Below are positions 1-8,796 of a stretch of DNA of 51,225 bases, one piece after another. Numbering within the stretch: the stretch's first letter is position 1; each line of letters starts with the position of its first letter. Source of the stretch: Nocardia takedensis NBRC 100417 (GTDB taxonomy: Bacteria > Actinomycetota > Actinomycetes > Mycobacteriales > Mycobacteriaceae); NCBI RefSeq assembly GCF_000308695.1, contig NZ_BAGG01000255.1, positions 1 through 51,225 on the forward strand, read 5' to 3'. The translations under genes and the position numbers were made by a program. The notes beneath the pieces are model-generated. The model saw nothing but the letters and a program-made list of their open reading frames with translations, was not told the DNA's origin and did no database searches.

Positions 1-101
1 GCGGCCGTGGCCGCCGAGCCCGGTTCCGACCGAGCCGCACCCCACCCACAACGCATGCATGCCTGCGCATGTCGACATCTCATGGAAGGAGGTGGTGTCC
101 G

Positions 102-1517
102 ATGTCGACGCTGACGATCTCCCACACCGCCGAAGAGGGCACCTTGTTGACCGGCACCGCCCGCGGCGACGGCACCTACGAGCTCATGGAGGCCGTACGG
201 AAGGCGATCGGGCACTGGCGGTGGTCGCGCAATCTGGACGGCTGGTATGTGCTGTCCTCGCGTGATCGCCAGCCCAAGCAGCTCTACATCGACTACGCGG
301 CGAAGAAGCTGCGCGAGGCCGGATACACCGTCGAACTCGACATCGACCGTTCCGCGCGTGCGACCGAGGACGCCGAGGCCGCCCGCGCCGCACGCCAGGC
401 CGATAGAGTGGAGGCGTTGCAGGACAAGGCGTCACGCAAGGACGCCCGCGCTGCGGCCGCGGAGGCCGCGAATCAGCGCGCCCACGAGCAATTACCGCCG
501 TTCGGAGAGCCGGTCAAGATCGGTCATCATTCCGAACGCCGGCATCGCAACGCGCTCGACAGGTCGTGGAAGGCGTTCGGGCGTGTGGTCGAGGCCGGTC
601 GTGACGCCGAGCGTGCCCACCAGCGCGCCGAGTCCGCCGCCCACACCACCGACCTGCGCTATTCCCCGCGCACGGTCGCGAATCGCATCGAGACCCTCGA
701 GGCCGAGCAGCGCGGGGATCAACGCGTCTTGGACGGGCACACTCGCCGCTTCCTCGACGGCCGCGGCGAGGTCTATCAGACCGAGACCACCGGCCCGGCG
801 ACCGGTGAGTATCGGGAGCGGGTGATTGCCCGGATGACCCAGCGTGAACGCGATATCGCCTACTGGAAACAGATCCGCCAGGCCCAGATCGATGAAGGCT
901 TGACCCCGGGTTGGGGGCGCGAGGATTTCACGGTCGGGGACTTCGTGCGCGCGCACGGGTCGAGCTGGCGTCAGATCACGCGGGTGAATCCGAAATCGGT
1001 GTCGGTGGTGAACCTCTCGCTCTCACCACAGTTGCTGCACACGATCACCGCGAAGATGACCGGGCACCGGTGGATCACCACCGACGACACGGTGCGCTTC
1101 CACGACGTCACCGCCGTCATGACCGAGGCCCAGGCCCGCGAACGGTTCCCCGACATCTTCGCCGACCTCGACGCCACCGACCCGCCGGCGCGCCCGAAAC
1201 GCAAGCCCGGCAGGACCAAACTCGAGCACCGCCACGGACTCCAGGCCGAGTACTGGTCCTGGAGCATCGACGGCGTCGACTACGACGCGGCCTGGCCGCA
1301 CCCGCCCTACTGGTACGCCACCCCACCCGAACCCATCACCGAACCCGGCACGGTGCGGTTGCGCGCGCGCCGCCGCGAGGACAGGTTCGTGCACGGCGAC
1401 CCGGTCGAACTGCCCGTCACCGAGTTCCCGATCGCCGGGCCGGTGCGCTGGCCCGAAGAAGTCCACAACCAGGTCCGTGCCCTGGTCGAGGCCCGCACCT
1501 ACCTTCCTGCTGCCTGA
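102..1517 (+). CDS. DUF3560 domain protein
   Basis: A 471-aa protein. The N-terminal part (LTISHTAEEGTLLTGT, then WRWSRNLDGWYVLSSRD) and the following helical, Ala/Arg/Glu-rich segment (about residues 85-270) match what I know of DUF3560, a family of unknown function common on actinobacterial plasmids and phages. The start is set at the ATG at 102 because a strong GGAAGGAGG ribosome site lies 10 bases upstream; an in-frame ATG at 69 has none. The C-terminal 200 residues are less familiar and hold a conserved-looking WSWSIDGVDYDAAWPHPPYW stretch. It is the first gene of the long plus-strand train. Biochemical role unknown. Confidence 0.8.
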   Translation: MSTLTISHTAEEGTLLTGTARGDGTYELMEAVRKAIGHWRWSRNLDGWYVLSSRDRQPKQLYIDYAAKKLREAGYTVELDIDRSARATEDAEAARAARQADRVEALQDKASRKDARAAAAEAANQRAHEQLPPFGEPVKIGHHSERRHRNALDRSWKAFGRVVEAGRDAERAHQRAESAAHTTDLRYSPRTVANRIETLEAEQRGDQRVLDGHTRRFLDGRGEVYQTETTGPATGEYRERVIARMTQRERDIAYWKQIRQAQIDEGLTPGWGREDFTVGDFVRAHGSSWRQITRVNPKSVSVVNLSLSPQLLHTITAKMTGHRWITTDDTVRFHDVTAVMTEAQARERFPDIFADLDATDPPARPKRKPGRTKLEHRHGLQAEYWSWSIDGVDYDAAWPHPPYWYATPPEPITEPGTVRLRARRREDRFVHGDPVELPVTEFPIAGPVRWPEEVHNQVRALVEARTYLPAA

Positions 1518-1719
1518 GGACACCGGCACCGCGGGCTACACCGGCATGACCCGCCCACTACACATCGCAGACCACATGCGTAATCCGTTGTCCCACTGTC
1601 GAATCAACGACGCGCGTGCGCCGCCTTCGACGGTCATCGGCCGGTTTCTCGCCGCCGCGTTGGTGTGTCGCGAGGCGGCGCGCACTGTTCCCTGTCCGCA
1701 CCAGATCGGAGTTACAGCA

Positions 1720-1806
1720 ATGGGTTTCCGTCCTGTCCGTTTCGCCGAGGCGTCGATGCCCGGTTCGCCCTTCTTCGTCGACCGGCTCGGTGGGGAGGTC
1801 CGGTGA
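1720..1806 (+). CDS. short leader ORF (28 aa) coupled to the ComM-like gene
   Basis: A short frame beginning at an ATG preceded by GGAG eight bases upstream. Its stop codon overlaps the GTG start of the next gene (GTGA at 1803-1806). The peptide contains SMPGSPFFVDRLGGEV and matches no family I know. The arrangement, repeated at 14387 and 18873, suggests translational coupling of the downstream gene. It may be a leader peptide rather than a functional protein. Confidence 0.35.
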   Translation: MGFRPVRFAEASMPGSPFFVDRLGGEVR

Positions 1807-3329
1807 GGGGCGCGGTGGCCTGTTCGGTGCTCGTGCGCGGGCTCACCGGAATACTGACCGATATCGACGTGCGGGTCGCGCCGGGACTGGATTCGGTCGT
1901 CGTGTTCGGCCCGGAGCGTGACCGGCTGGCCGCCGGGGTCGACCGTGTCCGCGCGGCGGTCCCGGCGTGCGGGTGGGCATGGCCGTCGGGCCGGGTGCGG
2001 ATCATCGTCACACCGTCGACGGCGCCGTCGATCGAGGGTGCCCACGACCTCGCGATGGCGGTGGCGGTCCTGGCCGCCGCTCACCCGACCGCGATCAGCT
2101 CCTCACGCCTGGCCGGACTGGTGCTGTTGGGCGGACTCGCCCCCGACGGGCGATTGCGTCCGCTGCGCGGGATCCTGCCCGCGGTCCTGGCCGCCCGAGA
2201 CCACGGACGGTCGCTGGCGATCGTGCCGCGCGCGAACCTGACCGAGGCCGCCCTCGCACCGGGAATCGACGTTGTCGGGGCCGAGGACCTCCGCGCGGTC
2301 GCGGCCTGGCTCGGCGGGGCCGACAACGCTGTCACTCGCCCCGCCTTCGTCACCGCCGCAGCGGAGTACACCGGCAGCGCTGAGGTGGATCTGAGCGCGG
2401 TCCGGGGACGGTACCGGGCGCGATGGGCGCTCGAGGTCGCCGCCGCGGGTGGACACCACCTGCGCCTGATCGGACCACTGACCGCGGGGTTCGGCGCCCT
2501 GGCCCGACGCCTGCCCGGCCTGCTGCCGCGCCCGACCGAAGCCGAATCGCTCCAGATCCGGGCGATCGCGTCCCTGGCCGGCACCCTCCCCGCAGGGCCG
2601 CTGTCCTCGATCGCCGCCCGCCCCTACGTCGAGGTCCACCACTCCGCCAGTGCCCGGGCGTTGTCGGGCAGCGCCACCGCCGCCCGGCCCGGCGCGCTGG
2701 CCCGCGCGCATCTGGGTGTGCTGCACCTGGAGTCTTACCCCGACCTGCACGACCGCACCCTCGAAGCGCTGGGTGCCTCGCTCGAGGACGAGGAAGTCGT
2801 CGTGGCCGACCGCGACCACCTACTGCGGATGCCGTGTGCCACCATCGCGGTCCTGACCTCGCACGAATGCTTGTGCTACGCGAGCTCCGCGACGGCCTGC
2901 GCGTGTCCGCCCGCCGCCAAGGCCCGCCACCGCGACCGGCTGGCTCGCGTCCTGGCCGAGCGGGTCGCCATCACGATCCGCGACAACCCCGACGAACGCA
3001 CCGGTTTCGGTGACCAACCGCCGGAGTCCAGCGCGCAGGTCCGCGGGCGGGTCACCGCCGCCCGCCAGAGCGCGGCCCGACGCTGGCGCGAGGACGGCCA
3101 CACCCTCAACGCGCACGTCCCCGCCGCGCTGCTGCGCGCGCGGTTCCCGCTGTCGCGCACCGAGGCCGCCCCGTTGGAGGCGGCGCTGCGGTCGGGCGCG
3201 ATCACCCGCCGCGGCGCGGACCAGACCCTCGCGGTCGCCGCGACCATCGCCGACCTGCGCGGCGCGGACCGTCCCAGCACCCACGACATCGTCGAAGCCC
3301 TGCACCTGCGCGGCGCCACCAGGCCGTGA
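1803..3329 (+). CDS. ComM/YifB-like protein with degenerate ATPase domain
   Basis: A 508-aa protein colinear with the ComM (YifB, Mg-chelatase-like) family, whose members are AAA+ branch-migration helicases in natural transformation. The N-terminal domain is clear (IDVRVAPGLDSVVVFGPERD, then DRVRAAV, IEGAHDLAMAVAVLAA, LVLLGGLAPDGRLRPLRGILPA). The AAA+ core can be followed but its nucleotide site is gone: the P-loop position reads GPLTAGFGAL (residues 224-233) with no GKT, and the Walker B position reads GVLHLE (305-310), not LFLDE. The cysteine cluster after the core survives as CLCYASSATACACPP. The GTG start at 1803 is chosen because GGGAGG lies just upstream and the family start aligns there. 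It probably binds DNA or a partner but should not hydrolyse ATP. Confidence 0.72.
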   Translation: MRGAVACSVLVRGLTGILTDIDVRVAPGLDSVVVFGPERDRLAAGVDRVRAAVPACGWAWPSGRVRIIVTPSTAPSIEGAHDLAMAVAVLAAAHPTAISSSRLAGLVLLGGLAPDGRLRPLRGILPAVLAARDHGRSLAIVPRANLTEAALAPGIDVVGAEDLRAVAAWLGGADNAVTRPAFVTAAAEYTGSAEVDLSAVRGRYRARWALEVAAAGGHHLRLIGPLTAGFGALARRLPGLLPRPTEAESLQIRAIASLAGTLPAGPLSSIAARPYVEVHHSASARALSGSATAARPGALARAHLGVLHLESYPDLHDRTLEALGASLEDEEVVVADRDHLLRMPCATIAVLTSHECLCYASSATACACPPAAKARHRDRLARVLAERVAITIRDNPDERTGFGDQPPESSAQVRGRVTAARQSAARRWREDGHTLNAHVPAALLRARFPLSRTEAAPLEAALRSGAITRRGADQTLAVAATIADLRGADRPSTHDIVEALHLRGATRP

Positions 3330-3391
3330 CACACCGCGCAGCGCCAGGGTGTTCGCTCCACCATCTGCCGGCCCAGTCGAGGAGTTTTGTC

Positions 3392-3934
3392 ATGTCCACA
3401 CCCGCTTTCGTCGACCCGCCCGACACCGACACCGACATCGATCGCCGCGCCCGCATCGAGCGGGCCCGTGCGATGGCCGAGGGGTTCGTGTTCGGCGCGC
3501 TGGGCATCCACCACCCCCACGCCCGTGAAGCCGATATCGCCCGCGCGTTCGCCATCGCCTACGCCGACCGCCTCACCGAATGCCTCGACAACGACCCGGA
3601 TTTCGTGCCGGGTCCGGCGCAGGCGTGGGTCGCGTGGCAGACCACCGGCGACCTGACCGCCGACCTCTCCCCCACCAAGACGATCGCCAGGCGGGTGCCG
3701 GGATTCGAGGAATACGAGAAGGCGTTGCGCGACCGGACAGCCTCCTGGCTGTGTGCCGAGGCGCTCGGGTATGTGCGCGGCTGGTGCGACGCCGCCGGAG
3801 TCGGCTCCGGCGAAGCGGTCGACTTCGCCCACGCCTACGCCGTAGCGGTCGCCGCGGGAGGCTCGCGCCCCAACATCGCCGACGCCTGGACCAACTGGCG
3901 CGCCGGGCGCCCCGTCACGGCGATGGGCCACTGA
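3392..3934 (+). CDS. hypothetical protein, 180 aa
   Basis: I do not recognise this family. The ATG at 3392 follows GAGGAG about eight bases upstream. The protein is acidic, with an Asp/Thr-rich N-terminus (PPDTDTDIDRRARIERAR), then probable helices and a Trp-containing C-terminus (IADAWTNWRAGR). It shows no signal peptide, membrane helix or cysteine motif. It lies 60 bases after the ComM-like gene and is probably co-transcribed with it. Codon use fits its neighbours, so it is a real gene of unknown role. Confidence 0.6.
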   Translation: MSTPAFVDPPDTDTDIDRRARIERARAMAEGFVFGALGIHHPHAREADIARAFAIAYADRLTECLDNDPDFVPGPAQAWVAWQTTGDLTADLSPTKTIARRVPGFEEYEKALRDRTASWLCAEALGYVRGWCDAAGVGSGEAVDFAHAYAVAVAAGGSRPNIADAWTNWRAGRPVTAMGH

Positions 3935-4012
3935 CCGGCCGACCACACCTCACATCCACACCGACCGAGCGGCCATCACACGCCGATTCACCACCAGCAG
4001 AACGGATTCCCT

Positions 4013-4240
4013 ATGCCCAACACTGACCTGTGCCCGTTCGCGGCGGTGACCGACCCGCGGCGGCTGGCGTGGGCGCTGCTGCCGCCCGCGGCGCGCGGCC
4101 CGTCGAAGACCTTCTGGCACCTGGTCGACGAGCTCGGTGTCGAACAGGCCGCGACCGTGTTGAGCACCGGCGCGGTCACTGGAGAGGTCGACCCGGCGGT
4201 GCTGGCTCGCTCCGATCCCGACCGCGCCGCGGCTGGTTAG
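4013..4240 (+). pseudogene. truncated DprA-like N-terminal fragment
   Basis: Only 75 aa remain. The segment TDPRRLAWALLPPAARGPSK, followed by LVDELGVEQAATVLSTG and DPAVLARSDPDRAAAG, resembles the helical N-terminal region of actinobacterial DprA (DPRxRAWAxLSRVAEGP, then a VGxxEAAxRV stretch). The frame stops exactly where AT-richer, repeat-bearing sequence begins at about 4241. The Rossmann fold that binds single-stranded DNA is missing. A longer DprA relative is encoded at 21195. I read this as a remnant cut by an insertion, but a genuine small protein cannot be excluded. Confidence 0.45.
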
Positions 4241-4325
4241 GGCGAATTCTGACGTGTTTCAGCGTGAATTCGGGCGTCATTGGTGCGGGGTCAGGGCGGG
4301 TTCTGAGCGAGAAATTGAACACCGC
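4241..4325. repeat. candidate insertion-sequence end (short spaced repeats)
   Basis: Immediately after the truncated DprA-like frame the sequence changes to spaced, similar blocks: GGCGAATTCTGA (4241-4252), GCGTGAATTCGGG (4262-4274), GGCGGGTTCTGA (4296-4307) and AAATTGAACA (4312-4321). Such multiple short terminal repeats resemble the ends of IS21-family elements. No transposase lies beside them, so this would be a solo or decayed end. The assignment is inference from pattern. Confidence 0.3.
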
Positions 4326-4529
4326 CCCTGGCCCCAGCGGCTGGCCCGCAACACCTACGCCGTTGCCCGGACCGATCACCTCCGCGAATTCCTGGGGCGC
4401 CAACCATCACATCGCCGACCACGGCGTCACCGCCGCTCTCTCGGCCCGCCACGTCTACCTCACCCCCGGGGACCTGCCGGGACCAACCGTTTTCCGACGC
4501 CCCCGACTGACCGACCGAACGGAGAACCC

Positions 4530-5900
4530 GTGATCGACACCTTCGCCTGGACCGCCACCCCTACGAACGACGGCAGCGCTGACCTGGCCCTGATCGCCAC
4601 CGGCGCCGCCACCGCCCTGGACACCGTTGCCACCACGGTGCCCGCGCACCCGATGCTGCGCGAGCCCCGCGACCGAGTCCGTGCCGCGCTGTACAACAGC
4701 GACGCCGCCTATCCGAACGAGCCGTACAGCCTCTACCGTGTCGGCGGTTCCGCCTACAGCGCGTCTCACGATCTCGCCGCCGCGCTGGCCGTCTACCAAC
4801 TCGCCACCGACCCGCCCTGGCAGGGGTTGCTCGACCAGATGCTGTTCATCGCCGAACTCAACCTCGACGGCAGCCTTCGCCCCCGGCTCACCCCCGAGGC
4901 CCTGGCCGGCGTCATCGCCGCCGCCGAACGGGCGCAATTCCGCTACGTGGTCACCGCCCGCCCCGCCGACACCGAGGCACTGGATCGACTCGACGCCCTC
5001 ACCGTCGTCACACCCGCCGATCTGGAAGGCGTCCTGAACTGGCTCGACGCGATCAGCCGCAGCCGACCCATCCCGGCCTCGACCAGACCGGACGCGCTGG
5101 GCATGCGCATCGCCCACCAGTACGGTCCCGAGATGATCACCGGCCTGCGGGCAGCACACAACAGCGTCGGTGTCACCGCGCCAACGGTCACCGGCGACTC
5201 CGATCCGATCGCGCACACCCGGATCGAGCCCGCCGTGACCGATTCCCCGCAGCCGCTGGAGAATCTGCGGTCGGCCATCGCGCACTGGGACGCAGAGATC
5301 AACGACCTGTACCAGCGGTGGGAGGGCGTCGACGAGGTCGATGTCGCGCTCGGTACGGCTGTCCATGACGCCGGTACGGCCGTCATGGGATTGCTCGACG
5401 ACCTGAACCGAGCCGCGGCAGGGTCTGATCCGTTGCGGTCGCGGCAGCTGGGGCGGGCCGCGGTCGAGTTGCACGAGGCGATCGAGTTCTCCACCGAGCT
5501 CGACGACTACGACTACGCTGCTTGCCTCGACATCCACGACCGGCTCGCCCCGGCGGTCGCGCTCGCGCACCGGGTGGTGACCGTGCTCTCCGCACCCGAG
5601 ACCGATCACGGCTTCACCAACGCCGAACTGATCGAACACCTGCGCCAATTCCCCGCGCACGAGCCGGCCCGCTACCCCGACCTGACCGCCCCTGACCACA
5701 GTCCGCCCTCACCAGACGCACCCGACGCCGACCACCCCGTGGATTCCGGACCCCAGGACCTCGTCCCCACCCTGCATCCCGATCACGTGCACGAACTGCG
5801 GTCCATCCTGCGGCAGTTCGAGAGCATCGACCCGCTGCGGGTCGACCCGATCGACGCCGCCGAACAACGGCTCAGCGACTTCCTCCGCGACAACAGCTGA
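4530..5900 (+). CDS. second ComM-like protein (N-terminal domain only, divergent C-terminus)
   Basis: A 456-aa protein with a GTG start at 4530, six bases after GGAG. Residues about 47-175 follow the N-terminal domain of ComM: RDRVRAALYNSDAAYP, then ASHDLAAALAVYQLAT, FIAELNLDGSLRPRLTPEAL (106-125), a FRYVVTARPADTEALDRL stretch and TPADLEGVLNWLDAI. No Walker A or B motif follows; the second half is an acidic helical region of unknown type ending in EQRLSDFLRDNS. It is therefore a paralogue of the 1803 gene that has lost the ATPase altogether. It might act as an adaptor or regulator in single-strand DNA handling; that is inference. Confidence 0.6.
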   Translation: MIDTFAWTATPTNDGSADLALIATGAATALDTVATTVPAHPMLREPRDRVRAALYNSDAAYPNEPYSLYRVGGSAYSASHDLAAALAVYQLATDPPWQGLLDQMLFIAELNLDGSLRPRLTPEALAGVIAAAERAQFRYVVTARPADTEALDRLDALTVVTPADLEGVLNWLDAISRSRPIPASTRPDALGMRIAHQYGPEMITGLRAAHNSVGVTAPTVTGDSDPIAHTRIEPAVTDSPQPLENLRSAIAHWDAEINDLYQRWEGVDEVDVALGTAVHDAGTAVMGLLDDLNRAAAGSDPLRSRQLGRAAVELHEAIEFSTELDDYDYAACLDIHDRLAPAVALAHRVVTVLSAPETDHGFTNAELIEHLRQFPAHEPARYPDLTAPDHSPPSPDAPDADHPVDSGPQDLVPTLHPDHVHELRSILRQFESIDPLRVDPIDAAEQRLSDFLRDNS

Positions 5901-5948
5901 GTCCTCTCGCGCCCGGCGGGTTGCGAAGGTCCTCGAAGGGAGATCGAC

Positions 5949-6599
5949 ATGGGTTCGACCGGCTACTACGTGACGTCCTCGACCGACACCCACCGCTTCG
6001 TCCTGGATGCGCTGCGCGAGAACCTGCGAGACGGGTATCGCGTCATCGCGCACTGCCGCCACGCGCTCGGCCGGCGACGTCGCGGGGGCTGGTCCTATGC
6101 CCTCTACGCCGCGGTCGCCGACACCACCACCACACCGGTGACGGTGTCGGCGCACGTGCTGCTCTACTCGCGCCATCGCCGCGGCAACGAGTCCGAGATC
6201 ATCGTCAAGCATCTACACGAGACCGAAGGCCCCGCCGACCACGAAGGCGTGACCCGCAGGGTCCTGGAAGCGCTCACCACCACCGACTACCCGGAGGCCG
6301 CCGATTGGCGGGCCGCGGCGATCCGCCACCACCGTGCCGTGGCCGATGCCCGCCGTCGCGCGGCAACAGCGGTCGGCGCCGTCATCCGGTTCGACCGCCC
6401 CTACACCTACCCGCGCGGCATCGGCGAGGTCCGACAAGTCCTCGTCGACACCCCGACGCGGTGGCGGCGCGCGCAGATCACCGACTCCGGCATCCTGCCC
6501 GAAGGGCCGCCACTGTGCGCCGCCCCGGGATGGGCGATGCGCGAATACGAGATCCTGCACCCACCCGAGACTCCTGCTCCCGCCGCCACACGCCCCTGA
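5949..6599 (+). CDS. DUF6927-like protein
   Basis: A 216-aa protein starting MGSTGYYVTSS after an AAGGGAG ribosome site. The order of elements matches small phage and plasmid proteins I associate with DUF6927: a short N-terminus, a segment on cell-derived variation (GGWSYALYAAV), KHLHETEGP, a VLEALTTTDYPEAADWRAAAIRHH helix region, AVIRFDRPYTYPRGIGEVRQV and a C-terminal AAPGWAMREYEIL. Function unknown. The family call rests on memory of its pattern and is moderate; that the gene is real is nearly certain. Confidence 0.55.
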   Translation: MGSTGYYVTSSTDTHRFVLDALRENLRDGYRVIAHCRHALGRRRRGGWSYALYAAVADTTTTPVTVSAHVLLYSRHRRGNESEIIVKHLHETEGPADHEGVTRRVLEALTTTDYPEAADWRAAAIRHHRAVADARRRAATAVGAVIRFDRPYTYPRGIGEVRQVLVDTPTRWRRAQITDSGILPEGPPLCAAPGWAMREYEILHPPETPAPAATRP

Positions 6600-6738
6600 C
6601 ACCCACGCGGCCTCGCCCTCGGATCCATCCAGCCGACGCCGCACTACGGCGGCGATTCCGTCTTCCACATCCATCCCCGTCACCGAACCCCGCGCCCTCG
6701 GGCCCGGTGACCTTTCCCTGTTCGGAGGTCGATACGTC

Positions 6739-7566
6739 ATGGGCAGACTCACCCGCGCCGAGGCCGCCGCGCATCGCGAAGCCCTCGCCCTGACCGAGTT
6801 GCACCGCGACCTGGACGAGGACGAGAAACGGTTCGTTCTCACCCACTACCAGGAATCGGCGAACCAGAACCAGCCCGGCGGCGCGTTCTTCACCCCGACC
6901 GACCTCGCGGACTGCATGTCCCTGGACGTGGTCGGCAACCGGGTCATCGACCTGTGCGCCGGCATCGGCGCGCTCGCGTTCGCCTGCCGCAACACCCACC
7001 AGCAGTACAACGGGCTACCGGCCCGCGAAATCGTATGTGTCGAAGCCAATCCCGAATTCGTGGCCGTCGGGATGAAGCTGGTCCCCGAGGCCACCTGGAT
7101 GTGCGCGGACGTGTTCGCGGCGAGTCGGCAGCGGTGGCGGATGTTCGACACCGCGATCGCCAACCCGCCCTTCGGCAACCACCCCCGCACCGCCAATGCC
7201 CCCGGATACCGCGGCCCCCGCTTCGAATACCACGTCATCGCGCTGGCAGCGCACTTCGCCCGCCACGGAGTCTTCCTCGTGCCGCAACCTTCGGCCCCGT
7301 TCCGCTACAGCGGCGGCCACCGGATGCGCGAGGGGCTCGGTGACGCCGAGTACAAGCGGTTCTCCTCCGGCACCGGCATCGCCCTCGAGCCCGGATGCAG
7401 CGTCGACACCGCCTACCACGACCCGTACTGGCATCAACGCCCGGTCCGCACCGAGATCGTCACCACCGACTTCGCCGACACCGCCCTCGCGCGTCGACGC
7501 CGCGCCCGCGCCCGGCACCCGGGCGCGCTCACACCGCCGCGGGAACGTCACACCCGCGCCGGCTGA
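6739..7566 (+). CDS. putative DNA N6-adenine methyltransferase
   Basis: A 275-aa class I methyltransferase. The SAM-binding motif VIDLCAGIGAL starts at residue 69 and the catalytic motif IV NPPFG lies at 142-146, the type used for amino-group methylation of adenine in DNA. An upstream GGAFFTPTDLADCMSLDV segment resembles the QFFTPxxLA lead-in of N6 methylases. The start ATG at 6739 follows CGGAGG by ten bases. No target-recognition domain or restriction endonuclase is adjacent, so it is probably an orphan methylase, of the kind that can shield incoming plasmid DNA from host restriction. Specificity cannot be read from sequence. Confidence 0.75.
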   Translation: MGRLTRAEAAAHREALALTELHRDLDEDEKRFVLTHYQESANQNQPGGAFFTPTDLADCMSLDVVGNRVIDLCAGIGALAFACRNTHQQYNGLPAREIVCVEANPEFVAVGMKLVPEATWMCADVFAASRQRWRMFDTAIANPPFGNHPRTANAPGYRGPRFEYHVIALAAHFARHGVFLVPQPSAPFRYSGGHRMREGLGDAEYKRFSSGTGIALEPGCSVDTAYHDPYWHQRPVRTEIVTTDFADTALARRRRARARHPGALTPPRERHTRAG

Positions 7567-7643
7567 AAAACCGGGCCTCGCCCCGTGCCGTCATGCTCGG
7601 TCCCCCTTCTACCCTGCCGTTCGGACAGGAGTCTGGATTCGTC

Positions 7644-8222
7644 ATGCCCACACCAGGTTTCAGCCTCAGCATCCACACCAACACCACCGACTACGGGGCG
7701 GCCTACACCCTGTTCGCCACCGACGACGCCCCGCTGACCGGGCAGGTGTTCACCGACATGGGCGAACACCTCGTCACCGTCGACGGGATCACCGAACGCC
7801 GGTCGATGGTCGTCGTGCGGTTCTTCGGCCTGCACACCGGCGGCGAAGCGTTGGGCAATCCGCGCGTGCTGGCGAAGTTCTTCCCCGGCGAACCCGGCAG
7901 CGGGGCGGCCGCGGCGGTGTGCCTGGGCGAGCCCGGACGCCTGCACATCACTCTGGGCCACCCCCTGGCCGCCGCCGACACCGATGTGCGCGAGCTGATC
8001 ACCGACACCGTCCTCGAGATCGTCGCTGAGTTCCTGACCGACGAACGCGCCGCACGACACCGCCATCACTGCGCTGATCAGCGCCGCCAGGACGCCTCCC
8101 ACGCCCTGGCCGCCCTCGATGTCCTCCAGCAACACGGATACCGACGCCTGGCCGCCGCCCGCGCCGAGACCGACGCCTCCTGGGCGCTCGTGCAGACCCT
8201 GCCCCAACAGCAGCAGCGGTGA
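7644..8222 (+). CDS. hypothetical protein, 192 aa
   Basis: Unrecognised family. The N-terminal 120 residues look like a beta-rich domain (FSLSIHTNTTDYGAAYTLF, RRSMVVVRFFGLHTGGEALG, RLHITLGHPLAA); the rest is a charged helical tail (AARHRHHCADQRRQDASHAL) ending in QQQQR. The ATG at 7644 has AGGAG about 13 bases upstream, rather far. An in-frame region upstream overlaps the methylase and is ignored. It lies between the methylase and a small protein gene in the same direction. Confidence 0.55.
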   Translation: MPTPGFSLSIHTNTTDYGAAYTLFATDDAPLTGQVFTDMGEHLVTVDGITERRSMVVVRFFGLHTGGEALGNPRVLAKFFPGEPGSGAAAAVCLGEPGRLHITLGHPLAAADTDVRELITDTVLEIVAEFLTDERAARHRHHCADQRRQDASHALAALDVLQQHGYRRLAAARAETDASWALVQTLPQQQQR

Positions 8223-8269
8223 CGCCCTCCCCGCCGCCCGATCACACCCTCCGAGAGGGAGGTTCGACG

Positions 8270-8696
8270 ATGACCGAGCTCGATCTCGCACTCACCCCCG
8301 CCTTGCTGGCCGACCTGCGCTCGGTGCTCGCCTACGCCGAGGTCGGCGAGGAACGCGACTACGAGGATTGCGACCACCACGCCCGAGCTCATCACATCCT
8401 GCACCCCATCCGCGGGTTGACCGCGTGGCTCGACCACGCGCCGCCCGCGCCGCGGTCGTTCGTCTACATCCAGCAGGGCGGTACGAGCACCGAGTTCTAC
8501 CTGCATTCCTGCGACACCGCCGCCGAAGCCGAAGTCGCGCCGTGACTGCGCCGACGCGGGCGACAACCGCACCACCGCGATCGTAACGATCCCCGCCCTG
8601 ACCAGCGACCAGCTCGACGCCGTCGAGGAACTGATCCAGCAGCTCGCCGAGCTCACCCACGCCCGCACCGGCGAGAACGAACCCGCCGCCGCCTGA
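8270..8696 (+). pseudogene. small hypothetical gene, apparently frameshifted
   Basis: The ATG at 8270 has a good GAGGGAGG site. The first frame gives 91 aa (MTELDLALTPALLADLRSVL ... APRSFVYIQQGGTSTEFYLH) and stops at 8543-8545. A second frame continues directly to a stop at 8694-8696 and reads RDCADAGDNRTTAIVTIPAL, then DQLDAVEELIQQLAELTHAR. That tail has good codon use but no start codon of its own, so one ancestral gene of about 140 codons probably suffered an indel between about 8500 and 8545. Programmed frameshifting or a sequence error are alternatives. Function unknown. Confidence 0.5.
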
Positions 8697-8722
8697 GCCC
8701 GCGCCGCATCCCAAGTCCCCGC

Positions 8723-8762
8723 ACACGCCACGCCCCTCCCGCTCGACGGGGGTGTCGCGTGT
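8723..8762 (+). promoter_or_regulatory. leader hairpin, broken-copy version
   Basis: ACACGC (8723-8728) pairs with GCGTGT (8757-8762), CAC (8729-8731) with GTG (8752-8754) and CCCC (8733-8736) with GGGG (8748-8751), around a loop that ends in TCGA. The same structure, with different stem bases, precedes the intact DUF932 gene at 10341-10380. Conservation of fold rather than sequence suggests a functional leader element. Confidence 0.55.
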
Positions 8763-8796
8763 CGTATCCGTCTGTCCGAGAGAGAAACACACCGAG

